This document shows positions 1-7,491 of a stretch of 16,176 bases of DNA, piece by piece. The stretch's first letter is position 1. The number at the start of each line of letters is the position of its first letter. The DNA is from Loki-b32 sp964493385. GTDB taxonomy: Archaea > Asgardarchaeota > Lokiarchaeia > Sigyniarchaeales > SOKP01. Under the pieces are notes generated by a model. That model was not told the DNA's origin. It worked only from the letters and a program-made list of their open reading frames with translations, and did no database searches. Location: contig CAZBNW010000056.1 of NCBI GenBank assembly GCA_964493385.1, positions 1 to 16,176 of the forward strand, in the 5' to 3' direction. The translations under genes were made by a program, and so were the position numbers.

Positions 1-224
1 CCTTTAATTGATTTATTATTAAAATAGAAATAAATAATAGTATATGGTTAAGTTATTTCAAAGTTTAATAATAAGTTGATAAAAGATTAATACATTAATA
101 AATTCAAGACTTACAAAAATGATAAAGAGATCTTATTCCACAAAAACGATATTTTTTTAAAAAATTGAAAAAACCATGCAAAAATGAATCTCATTGTATA
201 ATAAGTGTTTTATAAGTAATTTTT
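1..224. other. AT-rich stretch without a gene
   Basis: No open frame with coding character was found here on either strand. The sequence is almost entirely A and T with scattered short A/T runs. It lies just after the stop codon of the minus-strand amidohydrolase, so it may hold that gene's transcription end and control sequences for a neighbour beyond the window edge. No hairpin, repeat or RNA gene could be supported. Confidence 0.6.
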
Positions 225-1085
225 TTAGGCCTTCAGTAAGTTTGACACATTATTATAAAAAATATCCTGTTTTACTTCATTTGAGATTCTTGGTAGTGAT
301 ATTATTTTTTCAATTTCAATTGGTAAAGTTGAAGTTGTTGGTGAATCAGAGCCAAATAATAATCTCTTATGACCTGATGTTTTAATTAAATTATATATAC
401 CTAAAGAAACAGAACAACTTGTTTCAAAATATACATTATCAAACTTTTTCAATAATAACCCCACTCCCACAGCATATTCCATACAATATGCGGCATGTCC
501 AACAATAATTCTTAAATCTGGAAATTTAGTTGCTAACTTTGCAATATCTTGTGGCTCAGTACCATCGTAAAATTTAGTTTTTGGAAGTGAATGAATGAAA
601 AGTATGATACTCTTATCAAAATCTTGCATGAATGTAGCTAATTTTAAAATATCTTTAGGAATTTTAAGAAAATTGAAACTGCCATGAATTTTAACGCCAA
701 TAAATCCTTTTTTAAAATGTTCTTCCAAAATTTTATAATTATTTTCCTCTTCTTCAGAACTTAATTTTGGGTTGAACCAGAAAAACTTATAAAGCCTTTT
801 TGGTGCTTTTTTAGCGATATCTATCACATCTTTATGAGATAATTGTCCTTTTGGCATCAAGTTTTTAAAATCATCTAAGAATTTGGCCATTTTACCTCGC
901 TCATCCATACTAGAAGCATTTTCTCTTTGTTTACTGTGATATTTAGTTCTGTTTATTGTTGTAATGATTGCTTTTTCTACATTGTAATGATCCATATAGC
1001 TTATTATATCTTCATGTGGATTAAGGAACACTCCATAAGTATGAATATGCGCATCAAAAATTTTATAATCATTTCTAAAGTTCAT
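225..1085 (-). CDS. Amidohydrolase family 2 TIM-barrel metal hydrolase
   Basis: A 286-residue protein of the amidohydrolase superfamily (amidohydrolase_2 type), which hydrolyses or decarboxylates small organic substrates using one bound metal ion. Visible ligands and active-site candidates, in order: the N-terminal HxH in DAHIH (His13, His15), a GVKIHG strand (Lys132, His134), His165 in FIHS, His197 in VGHAAY and the C-terminal Asp247 in LLFGSDSP. These fit the barrel order of the family, and the length is normal. No signal peptide or membrane segment is seen, so it should be cytosolic. ATG start; no clear ribosome site, although a TATA-like stretch lies about 40 bases upstream on the minus strand. 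It follows the 89-residue gene on the same strand after 79 bases. The substrate cannot be told from sequence; TatD-like or decarboxylase relatives are possible. Confidence 0.85.
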   Translation of the reverse strand: MNFRNDYKIFDAHIHTYGVFLNPHEDIISYMDHYNVEKAIITTINRTKYHSKQRENASSMDERGKMAKFLDDFKNLMPKGQLSHKDVIDIAKKAPKRLYKFFWFNPKLSSEEEENNYKILEEHFKKGFIGVKIHGSFNFLKIPKDILKLATFMQDFDKSIILFIHSLPKTKFYDGTEPQDIAKLATKFPDLRIIVGHAAYCMEYAVGVGLLLKKFDNVYFETSCSVSLGIYNLIKTSGHKRLLFGSDSPTTSTLPIEIEKIISLPRISNEVKQDIFYNNVSNLLKA

Positions 1086-1146
1086 AATAAATCTATTAAA
1101 TTATGAAATTTTAAATTATAAGTTCTAATAATTGAGAGATCTTTTT

Positions 1147-1163
1147 AAAAAAAGAATAAAAAG
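1147..1163 (-). terminator. T-rich archaeal-type terminator
   Basis: Read on the minus strand this is an almost pure T stretch broken by two other bases, starting one base after the stop codon of the 89-residue gene. Archaeal transcription commonly ends at such T-runs without a hairpin. The call rests only on composition and position. Confidence 0.35.
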
Positions 1164-1164
1164 C

Positions 1165-1434
1165 TTATAAATTTTTAATTTTTTCCAGAATATTAGCTCG
1201 ATTTTTTTCCCAGTATCTATCAACTGCCTTTTTCACAGCTTTTTTGGCAACTTTTTTTACAACAGTTCTCTTGATTATTGCTCCGAGAACATTCATAACT
1301 TTTTCAACCATAAGGCTTTTAATGATTCCTTCTATGGAATCTCCTTTGGAAGCTTTTTCAAGCCATTTGTCAAATACCTTATCCACATTTTTATAAATGT
1401 TCTCTCTTAGTTCTGAAGAGATTTCTTCTTCCAT
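1165..1434 (-). CDS. Small hypothetical protein with acidic N-terminus and Lys/Ala-rich C-terminal helix
   Basis: An 89-residue protein that I do not recognise. The first 20 or so residues are rich in Glu. Residues 56-74 are strongly basic and contain repeated KK/AKKAV units that would make a positively charged helix, followed by a charged tail. There is no cysteine, no signal peptide and no convincing membrane span; the middle (about residues 38-58) is mildly hydrophobic. ATG start with a weak purine-rich GTGAAAG site just upstream. It lies between pirin and the amidohydrolase on the same strand, with gaps of 85 and 79 bases, and is followed directly by a T-run, so it may be its own transcript. 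A nucleic-acid- or membrane-surface-binding role is a guess from charge alone. Its codon use and clean start suggest a real gene. Confidence 0.6.
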   Translation of the reverse strand: MEEEISSELRENIYKNVDKVFDKWLEKASKGDSIEGIIKSLMVEKVMNVLGAIIKRTVVKKVAKKAVKKAVDRYWEKNRANILEKIKNL

Positions 1435-1519
1435 TATTCTTTCACTTTAAAAATTTTATATAACTGATAATTATCAATTCATTTAAAATTATAGAAATAA
1501 AAAAATAGTGTTTTGCTAC

Positions 1520-2380
1520 TTATTGATGTTTAATGAATGTCCCATTTTGATATTCATTAAAAGCTGCCCTTAATTCTTCATCTGTGTTCATTACAATTGG
1601 ACCACGCCATGCTACAGGTTCTTTTAAAGGTTTGCCAGAGACTAATAAGAAACGAAGATCTTCATTTTCTGTGCTAATCTTTATTACATCTCCATCTCGA
1701 TAAATTACTAGAGTTTCTTTTCCTACGAATTCTTGTTTATTGTCATCAAAATATCCAGCACCATCAATTATATAAGCAAAAACATTATATCCTTCTGGTA
1801 TCGGATGGATGAATTCCGAATGTGGACTTATCGTAATATCTAAATATTCAGGATCAGTAATGATATCTTGAACAGGACCTTTAACTCCATTTAATTCTCC
1901 AGAAATTATCTTAATTTTAACTTTATTATCGTTCAGAGAGATTTCAGGGATTTGTTCACTTTTTATATCTCTATATCTAGGATTCATCATTTTATGTGAA
2001 GCAGGAAGATTTGCCCAAAGTTGAAATCCCCAGAGTAATGTATTATTTTTATCCTTTTTAGGCATCTCTTGATGTATAATACCAGACCCTGCTGTCATCC
2101 ATTGAACATCACCTGCTTCAATGACTCCTCCATTACCTAAACTATCACCATGTTCAACTTTTCCATGTAGCATATATGTAATGGTCTCTATGCCTCGATG
2201 AGGATGCCAAGGAAATCCTGCAATGTAATCCCTGGGATCGTCTGAATGAAAATCATCAAGAAGTAAAAAAGGATCTAACGATGGATCTGCATAACCAAAA
2301 GCACGTTTTAATCGAACACCAGCACCTTCAAAAGTAGACCTACTTTTTAATGTTAATTTGATTTTTCTAATTTTGTCCAT
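1520..2380 (-). CDS. Pirin family cupin protein
   Basis: A 286-residue pirin, a two-cupin metal protein; relatives are iron-binding quercetin dioxygenases or transcription cofactors. The N-terminal cupin carries the family signature: FPWHPHRGIET with the HxH metal pair, EHGDSLGNGG, then GDVQWMTAGSGIIHQE with the second His and the Glu ligand, so the metal site is complete. The C-terminal cupin runs to the end and closes with the typical segment around PLKEPVAWRGPIVMNT. I chose the ATG at 2380, which gives MDKIRKIK. An in-frame start at 2467 would add 29 residues outside the family, and a TATA-like box at 2419-2428 lies inside that extension. Divergently placed to the GMP-synthase-like gene. 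Cytosolic. Substrate unknown; the family call is secure. Confidence 0.93.
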   Translation of the reverse strand: MDKIRKIKLTLKSRSTFEGAGVRLKRAFGYADPSLDPFLLLDDFHSDDPRDYIAGFPWHPHRGIETITYMLHGKVEHGDSLGNGGVIEAGDVQWMTAGSGIIHQEMPKKDKNNTLLWGFQLWANLPASHKMMNPRYRDIKSEQIPEISLNDNKVKIKIISGELNGVKGPVQDIITDPEYLDITISPHSEFIHPIPEGYNVFAYIIDGAGYFDDNKQEFVGKETLVIYRDGDVIKISTENEDLRFLLVSGKPLKEPVAWRGPIVMNTDEELRAAFNEYQNGTFIKHQ

Positions 2381-2418
2381 AGTATTTAACACTTTAATCA
2401 TACAATTATTTCTTTGCC

Positions 2419-2428
2419 TTATAAAAAT
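2419..2428 (-). promoter_or_regulatory. TATA-like box of the pirin gene
   Basis: Read on the minus strand the sequence is TTTTTATAAG. It is centred about 43 bases before the ATG at 2380, the distance expected if transcription starts some 25 bases downstream and leaves a short leader. This supports the shorter pirin reading frame. Recognised by eye only. Confidence 0.4.
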
Positions 2429-2515
2429 TAAATTCATTTCGAATAATGTAAATAAATCATAAATCATAACTACTTAATAACAGCACTTAATTTAGGAAAT
2501 AAATTAATCTATTCT

Positions 2516-3703
2516 ATGTTAAATCATCGATTAATTATAGATTCAATAAAGCCTAAAAAATTCGTTAAAACAGCTATTCAATTTTTACAAAAACATGCAA
2601 TGAATAAGAAGGTTTTTTGTGCTCTATCTGGAGGTATTGATAGTTCTACCACATATCTTTTGCTAAAAGAAGCGAAAATCAATACAATTCCTGTGTTTAT
2701 TGATCATGGCCTCATGAGGATTATAAGAAGGGTGGAAGAACGAGATTATATAAAAAAATTCTTTCCCGATCTGAGAGTAATAGATATTAGGAATGAATTT
2801 CTTCCAAAAATATATGGTGAAGGTGATGCTGAAGTAAAGAGGAAACTCTTTAAAGCTGCTTATTCAGAAATAATTAGTAAAATAATCCGAGAAGAAAACT
2901 GTGATCTTCTAGCGGATGGAACTATACTTCCGGATATTGAAGAAAGTTTTGGTGTCAAAATCACAGATCTGAAGGAAACTATGAGTCTTGAGGAAGAAAA
3001 AGAATTAATGGAGAAACATATTGAAGGATTTGTTAAAAGCCAGCATAATGTTGAAATTGAATATGATGTAGAAGCAACTATTCAACCAGTAGCCAGTCTT
3101 ACAAAGCATGAAATTCGTAAAATCCTTGAATATTTTAAAATGCCAGAAGAACTTATTTATAGAAAAGCTTTTCCTGGTCCGGCACTCTCAGCGAGAATCA
3201 TAGGCCCTGTTACTGAAGAAAACCTTACTTTTGAGAAGCAAGTCCATGATTTAATAGAATCATCAGTTGAAGACTTTTATATAGGAAAATATGGAAAAGC
3301 AATGATTATTAATGATGATGGAGAACAAGAGCCTTTTCAAGTTTTCGCTGCTATCAGTGAAGATGTTCTTAATAAAAAAGTTACTGGACTGGTTAGTGGT
3401 AAACGAATTTATGAGATTCCTTTATGTAAAAAAGGAGATTGGGATTATGATAATCTAGTTAATACTGCTTCTAAATTAAAAGGATACGCAAGGCTTCTAT
3501 TTGAATTAGGAAGTAATCCTGAAGGGAAACTTGATGTTATTATTAGATCTATTAATAGTAAGGATGCAAGAACTGCAACAGTTACAAATTTACCCATAAA
3601 CCTGTTGAGAGAGTTAACACAAAAATTACTTGATTTTTCTGAAACTAATAATGTATATTTTGATGTAACACCAAAACCACCTGCAACAATAGAATATGTT
3701 TAA
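2516..3703 (+). CDS. GMP-synthase-like ATP-pyrophosphatase subunit (divergent GuaAb)
   Basis: A 395-residue protein matching the ATP-PPase plus dimerisation half of GMP synthase, which adenylates XMP and exchanges its 2-oxo group for ammonia. There is no glutaminase domain, as in the two-subunit archaeal enzyme. Visible: the PP-loop SGGIDSS (38-44), FIDHGLMR, ADGTILPDIEES, KSQHNV, FPGPALSARI (219-228) and the C-terminal KPPATIEYV (387-395). It departs from the usual pattern: typical versions have QGT, HHN, FPGPGL and a final IEWE, and are near 310 residues. The extra length comes from about 25 residues before KSQHN and roughly 50 in the dimerisation domain. The start sits close to the family N-terminus. 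It could be a true GMP synthase subunit or a paralogue acting on another acceptor. Convergent with GH20, 20 bases apart. Confidence 0.8.
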   Translation: MLNHRLIIDSIKPKKFVKTAIQFLQKHAMNKKVFCALSGGIDSSTTYLLLKEAKINTIPVFIDHGLMRIIRRVEERDYIKKFFPDLRVIDIRNEFLPKIYGEGDAEVKRKLFKAAYSEIISKIIREENCDLLADGTILPDIEESFGVKITDLKETMSLEEEKELMEKHIEGFVKSQHNVEIEYDVEATIQPVASLTKHEIRKILEYFKMPEELIYRKAFPGPALSARIIGPVTEENLTFEKQVHDLIESSVEDFYIGKYGKAMIINDDGEQEPFQVFAAISEDVLNKKVTGLVSGKRIYEIPLCKKGDWDYDNLVNTASKLKGYARLLFELGSNPEGKLDVIIRSINSKDARTATVTNLPINLLRELTQKLLDFSETNNVYFDVTPKPPATIEYV

Positions 3704-3723
3704 TATATTAATTTAATTTTAAC

Positions 3724-5328
3724 CTAAGTTCCTCCTTTTTCTTCGGTAGCTAAAGTAAACACTTTAAATAATCTTTTTAAGACATTAGGTTTAACTTCTT
3801 GCGAATTAGCATAATTTATTCCAATTATATCAAATCGTTTAAGGAATTTATTTAATCTTTCTTGAAATGAGTGAAAATTTCTTTTATCTTTGGGTGTCCA
3901 TCCAATCTCTGCAAATGCCATAAGACGTGGAAACGTCTGCCATTCTAAACGCTTAATATTTGGGATATATTCTCCCCACATAAGTGCTTCTAGCCCTAAT
4001 ATATGTTTATGATATTTCTTTTCTAATTTTTTTGGAATCGGTTCAAATTTGTATGCTAATTTTAAGGGCGTAAAAGAATATGAATGATCAAGATAAGTAT
4101 ACTTGAAATTTGACATTATAACATCTCCTCCTTTCCTTATATGATCAAGGATTTTTTTCTTTCCGCGAAGCCAATATTGACAAATTAATTTACCAAATAA
4201 TTGTTTTTCTAAAACATCATTCCAGCATATTGCTTTTTGTCCATTCTCATTTAAAAATGCTAATAATCTATTAGTAAAATAGATTTGGAGATATTTTTCA
4301 TCTTTTAATCCTTCCTTTTCTAATTGTGATTGGCAATCCGGACACTCTTTCCATCTTTCTTTAAGTACCTCATCCCCTCCAATATGTATTATATTAGAAG
4401 GAAATAGAGACATTATCTCTTTTAAGACGTTATGAATAAATTCAAAAACTTTCTCTTTTCCCACACACATAACATCTTTATGGAAACCCCAATGTGTAGA
4501 CACCCTAAATGGATAGCCTCTACAACTTAAATTTGGATATGAGGCTAATGCAGCTCTGGTATGTCCGGGCATATCTATTTCAGGTATTACTGTTATAAAT
4601 CGTTCCATTGCATATTCAACGATCTCTTGAATGTCATCTTGCGAATAATATCCTGAATGGGGTATCCCATTGCATTTCTTGCTTAAACGGCCACCTACTT
4701 GTGTTTCTTCCCTTTTTGAACCAATTTCGGTAAGTCGAGGATATTTTTTTATTTCGATCCTCCACCCCTGATCCTCCGTTAAATGCCAATGAAATATATT
4801 CATTTTTAATAATGCCATTAAATCTAATATTCGCTTTACTACTTTTTTTCCATGAAAATGCCTTCCTTCATCGAGCATATATCCACGCCAAGGAAATCTA
4901 GGAAAATCTTCCAATTTCAAGCAAGGAATCATCCATTCTACATTTTCTACAATTTTATTACTTACCAATTCAGTGGGAAGAAGCTGCCTGAGTGTTTGGA
5001 TTCCATAAAAAATACCTTTTTGATTAGATGCAGAAATATTTATATCATTAGGACTTACTTCAAAAATATAACCTTCAGGTCTTAATTCACTATTATCACC
5101 AATCAGTTTGAGGTTTATAGAATTACTATTATCGGTTTTTTCTTTAACTTCCTTAATGATTAAACTAAATCCAGTAGCAGGAAAAAGTAAATTCTTTAAA
5201 TACTCGCTTAATTTCAATAACTTCTGATTTGTAAATATTATTGTATTTTCTGTTAGTCTAAACTTCCCTGATGTAATGTTTACTGATACAGGTTCAGGGA
5301 TTATTGCAATATTTCGAATATCACTCAC
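3724..5328 (-). CDS. GH20 beta-N-acetylhexosaminidase, cytosolic
   Basis: A 534-residue glycoside hydrolase of family 20, which removes terminal beta-linked GlcNAc or GalNAc by substrate-assisted catalysis. Residues 1-140 form the GH20b domain (IPEPVSV at the start, GIFYGIQTLRQLLP near 105-118). The catalytic barrel runs from about 145 to 480: WRGYMLDEGRHF, HWHLTEDQGWRIEI (180-193), PEIDMPGHTRAA (249-260), and HIGGDEV with the catalytic pair Asp319-Glu320. Trp369 and Trp451 fit the aromatic pocket. About 50 residues beyond the barrel are unassigned. There is no signal peptide, so it should act inside the cell on imported fragments or lipid-linked sugars. The frame opens with GTG at 5328; no in-frame ATG is available upstream and the ribosome site is poor, so the start is uncertain by a few codons. 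Head-to-head with the GH5 gene. Confidence 0.93.
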   Translation of the reverse strand: MSDIRNIAIIPEPVSVNITSGKFRLTENTIIFTNQKLLKLSEYLKNLLFPATGFSLIIKEVKEKTDNSNSINLKLIGDNSELRPEGYIFEVSPNDINISASNQKGIFYGIQTLRQLLPTELVSNKIVENVEWMIPCLKLEDFPRFPWRGYMLDEGRHFHGKKVVKRILDLMALLKMNIFHWHLTEDQGWRIEIKKYPRLTEIGSKREETQVGGRLSKKCNGIPHSGYYSQDDIQEIVEYAMERFITVIPEIDMPGHTRAALASYPNLSCRGYPFRVSTHWGFHKDVMCVGKEKVFEFIHNVLKEIMSLFPSNIIHIGGDEVLKERWKECPDCQSQLEKEGLKDEKYLQIYFTNRLLAFLNENGQKAICWNDVLEKQLFGKLICQYWLRGKKKILDHIRKGGDVIMSNFKYTYLDHSYSFTPLKLAYKFEPIPKKLEKKYHKHILGLEALMWGEYIPNIKRLEWQTFPRLMAFAEIGWTPKDKRNFHSFQERLNKFLKRFDIIGINYANSQEVKPNVLKRLFKVFTLATEEKGGT

Positions 5329-5423
5329 TCTTTCAGCAATAATTAAATCCTTTAAAAATAAAAAACAAAAATAATTATTAAAATTAATTAGAAAGAGAAA
5401 AATATTATAAATTGGACATTTTT
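5329..5423. promoter_or_regulatory. Divergent promoter region between GH20 and GH5 genes
   Basis: This A/T-dominated spacer separates two glycosidase genes pointing away from each other and must carry both promoters. On the plus strand a TATA-like TTTAAAAATA lies at 5351-5360 and another TTATAAAT just before the GH5 start. On the minus strand an AAAGGAT element lies about 18 bases from the GH20 start. No clear operator palindrome is visible. The layout implies joint control, but that is inference. Confidence 0.4.
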
Positions 5424-7358
5424 ATGAATAAATTAAAGTTAAAAACTAAGAATGAATGGTTCATTGATGATGAAGGACGCACTGTATTACTGAGGGGCGT
5501 GAATTTAGGTGGAAGCACAAAAATCCCTTTTTCTCCTAATGGAGCAACGCATATTAAAACTGATTTTAGTGATCATAAAGATATTTCTTTTGTTGGTCGC
5601 CCATTTCCTCTAAAAGAAACAGATGAACATTTTTCACGATTGAAGCATTGGGGTTTCAATTGTTTAAGATTTCTTGTAACTTGGGAGGCCATTGAACACA
5701 AAGGACCAAAAGAATATGATAAGGAATATCTGGATTACTTAGAGGAGATACTAAAAATTTCTGCGGAATATAAATTCTACACATTTATCGATCCTCATCA
5801 AGACGTTTGGAGTCGGATGACCGGAGGAGATGGAGCACCAGGGTGGACTTTTGAAAAAGTGGGTTTAGATTTCACAAAATTCGATGTTACTGATGCTGCT
5901 TTAGTAATGCAATATAGATATGACTCTAATAATCCAGATGCATATCCTCATCTGCATTGGTCGAGTAATGCCGTTAGATTTGCTAATGGAACAATGTGGA
6001 CTTTATTTTTCGGAGGAAAAGAATTTGCACCATCGTGTAAAATTGATGGAATGAACGCTCAAGATTATTTCCAACTACATTATATTAATGCGATTAAACA
6101 GGTTGCTATACGAGTTAAAGATAATCCTTACGTCATTGGATTTGATACTATGAATGAACCTGAACAAGGTTGGATTGAAAAAAAAGTTGATGGGATTGGT
6201 GTTGAAAAACTTACTGAAGATTTGGGCTATAATTTCACACCTATAGACGCAATATTAACAGGATCGGGGTATTCTCGAGTGGTGGGGTATAAAGAAATAA
6301 AAAGACTTGGAGTTAAGGAAACAAAAAGAGACGAATTAAATAAAAGAAAAGTTTCTTGTTGGTTCGAAAGTGCTGAAGATATATGGAAAAAAGAAGGTGT
6401 CTGGGGATTCGATGAAGATGGTAATCCTATTATTCAAAATAACGATTACTTTGTAGTTAAGCAAGGTAGAAAAGTTGACTTCTATCAGGATTACTTATCA
6501 CCTTTTATTTATAAGTATACTAAAAACATTAGAGAAATAATTCCTGATACTATTATCTTTTTCGAATCACATCCTATTAGAATAATGAGAGGAGAAAAAT
6601 TAACCTTTAATGTACCAAAAAAAGTGGTACACGCTGGACATTGGTATGATGGAGTTTCTTTAGGTACTAAGCGGTCTATGATAAAGGCTAATTATGATAT
6701 AATAACGAATAAAGTAGTTCTAGGAAAAAAGAATGTTCAAGAAATGTTTATACAGCAACTAAGTAATATAAAAAGTATTGCACAAGCTATTCATGGAGGA
6801 ATTCCAACTTTAATAGGGGAATTTGGATTATTATATGATCTTAATAAAAAAGAAGCTTATCAAAAATTTAGAAAAGAACCTGAAACAGCATGGGAGAAAC
6901 ACATAAAATTACTAGCCATGTATTATAATGCATTAGATACTAATTTACTTCATTCTACTCAATGGAATTATACAGCTGATAACAATAATGAATGGGGAGA
7001 TCTTTGGAATATGGAAGATCTATCTATTTTTAGTAGGGATCAACAGTTAGATCCTAATGATATTAATAGTGGTGGAAGGGCAATTGAGGGTTTCTGTCGC
7101 CCCCATTTTATCCATTGTGCTGGTACTCCATTAAAAATGGAGTTTAATTATAAAGATAAAATATTCTATTTTGAGTTTGAATCTGATACTTCAATAAAAG
7201 CCCCTACAATAATTTATGTACCTAATATTCAATACCCAAATGGGTATGAAGTAATGATTTCAGAAGGAGAAATCGATAAAAAAAAAGATGAACAACTAGT
7301 TTTCATAAAAACTAAAAGAGATGGCGTTCATGCTGTTAATATTATTAAAATCCCCTAA
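5424..7358 (+). CDS. GH5 family glycosidase resembling GH5_12 (steryl/ceramide beta-glucosidase type)
   Basis: A 644-residue retaining beta-glycosidase. The sequence follows the pattern I know from GH5_12, which includes fungal steryl beta-glucosidase and glucosylceramidase: GRTVLLRGVNLGGSTKIP near the start, FVGRPFPL, WGFNCLRFLVTWEAIEH, FIDPHQDVWSR, GAPGWT and TMWTLFFGGKEFAP. With numbering from the upstream TTG, the acid/base is Glu249 in DTMNEPE and the nucleophile Glu470 in LIGEFGL. After the barrel comes a beta-sandwich domain of about 85 residues opening with FCRPHFIHCAGTP, like the GH5 C-terminal domain. No signal peptide or transmembrane helix is seen, so it is cytosolic or peripheral. 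I prefer the ATG at 5424; an in-frame TTG at 5412 would add four residues. It heads a plus-strand gene row but is 133 bases from the next gene. The actual aglycone is unknown. Confidence 0.88.
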   Translation: MNKLKLKTKNEWFIDDEGRTVLLRGVNLGGSTKIPFSPNGATHIKTDFSDHKDISFVGRPFPLKETDEHFSRLKHWGFNCLRFLVTWEAIEHKGPKEYDKEYLDYLEEILKISAEYKFYTFIDPHQDVWSRMTGGDGAPGWTFEKVGLDFTKFDVTDAALVMQYRYDSNNPDAYPHLHWSSNAVRFANGTMWTLFFGGKEFAPSCKIDGMNAQDYFQLHYINAIKQVAIRVKDNPYVIGFDTMNEPEQGWIEKKVDGIGVEKLTEDLGYNFTPIDAILTGSGYSRVVGYKEIKRLGVKETKRDELNKRKVSCWFESAEDIWKKEGVWGFDEDGNPIIQNNDYFVVKQGRKVDFYQDYLSPFIYKYTKNIREIIPDTIIFFESHPIRIMRGEKLTFNVPKKVVHAGHWYDGVSLGTKRSMIKANYDIITNKVVLGKKNVQEMFIQQLSNIKSIAQAIHGGIPTLIGEFGLLYDLNKKEAYQKFRKEPETAWEKHIKLLAMYYNALDTNLLHSTQWNYTADNNNEWGDLWNMEDLSIFSRDQQLDPNDINSGGRAIEGFCRPHFIHCAGTPLKMEFNYKDKIFYFEFESDTSIKAPTIIYVPNIQYPNGYEVMISEGEIDKKKDEQLVFIKTKRDGVHAVNIIKIP

Positions 7359-7362
7359 AAAT

Positions 7363-7380
7363 CTTTTTTCAAATTATTTT
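7363..7380 (+). terminator. T-rich terminator after the GH5 gene
   Basis: Two T-runs (six and four T) follow the GH5 stop codon within 25 bases, with no hairpin. This fits archaeal T-run termination and would split the GH5 gene from the downstream row, at least partly. Composition-based call only. Confidence 0.35.
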
Positions 7381-7429
7381 CTATATAAATTTAAATAAAA
7401 AGTTTAAATAATTCAAGATATCATAAAAA

Positions 7430-7438
7430 CATATAAAA
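7430..7438 (+). promoter_or_regulatory. TATA-like box of the kdgK gene row
   Basis: CATATAAAA is centred about 58 bases before the kdgK ATG. With a start point some 25 bases downstream it would leave a leader of about 30 bases that contains a purine-rich GAGAGAG ribosome site. A second A/T candidate lies at 7383-7393, so the exact element is uncertain. Confidence 0.35.
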
Positions 7439-7491
7439 AAATTTTGAAAACCCATTAATATCAAAATAGAATCATCAGAGAGAGATTCATA

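Noticed and set aside
194..385. A 63-residue plus-strand frame
   Set aside because: Most of it is antisense to the amidohydrolase C-terminus, and it has no ribosome site or protein-like pattern.
2381..2467. A longer pirin frame starting at 2467 (29 extra residues)
   Set aside because: The extra residues are outside the pirin fold and contain a TATA-like box at 2419-2428; the ATG at 2380 begins the recognisable family sequence.
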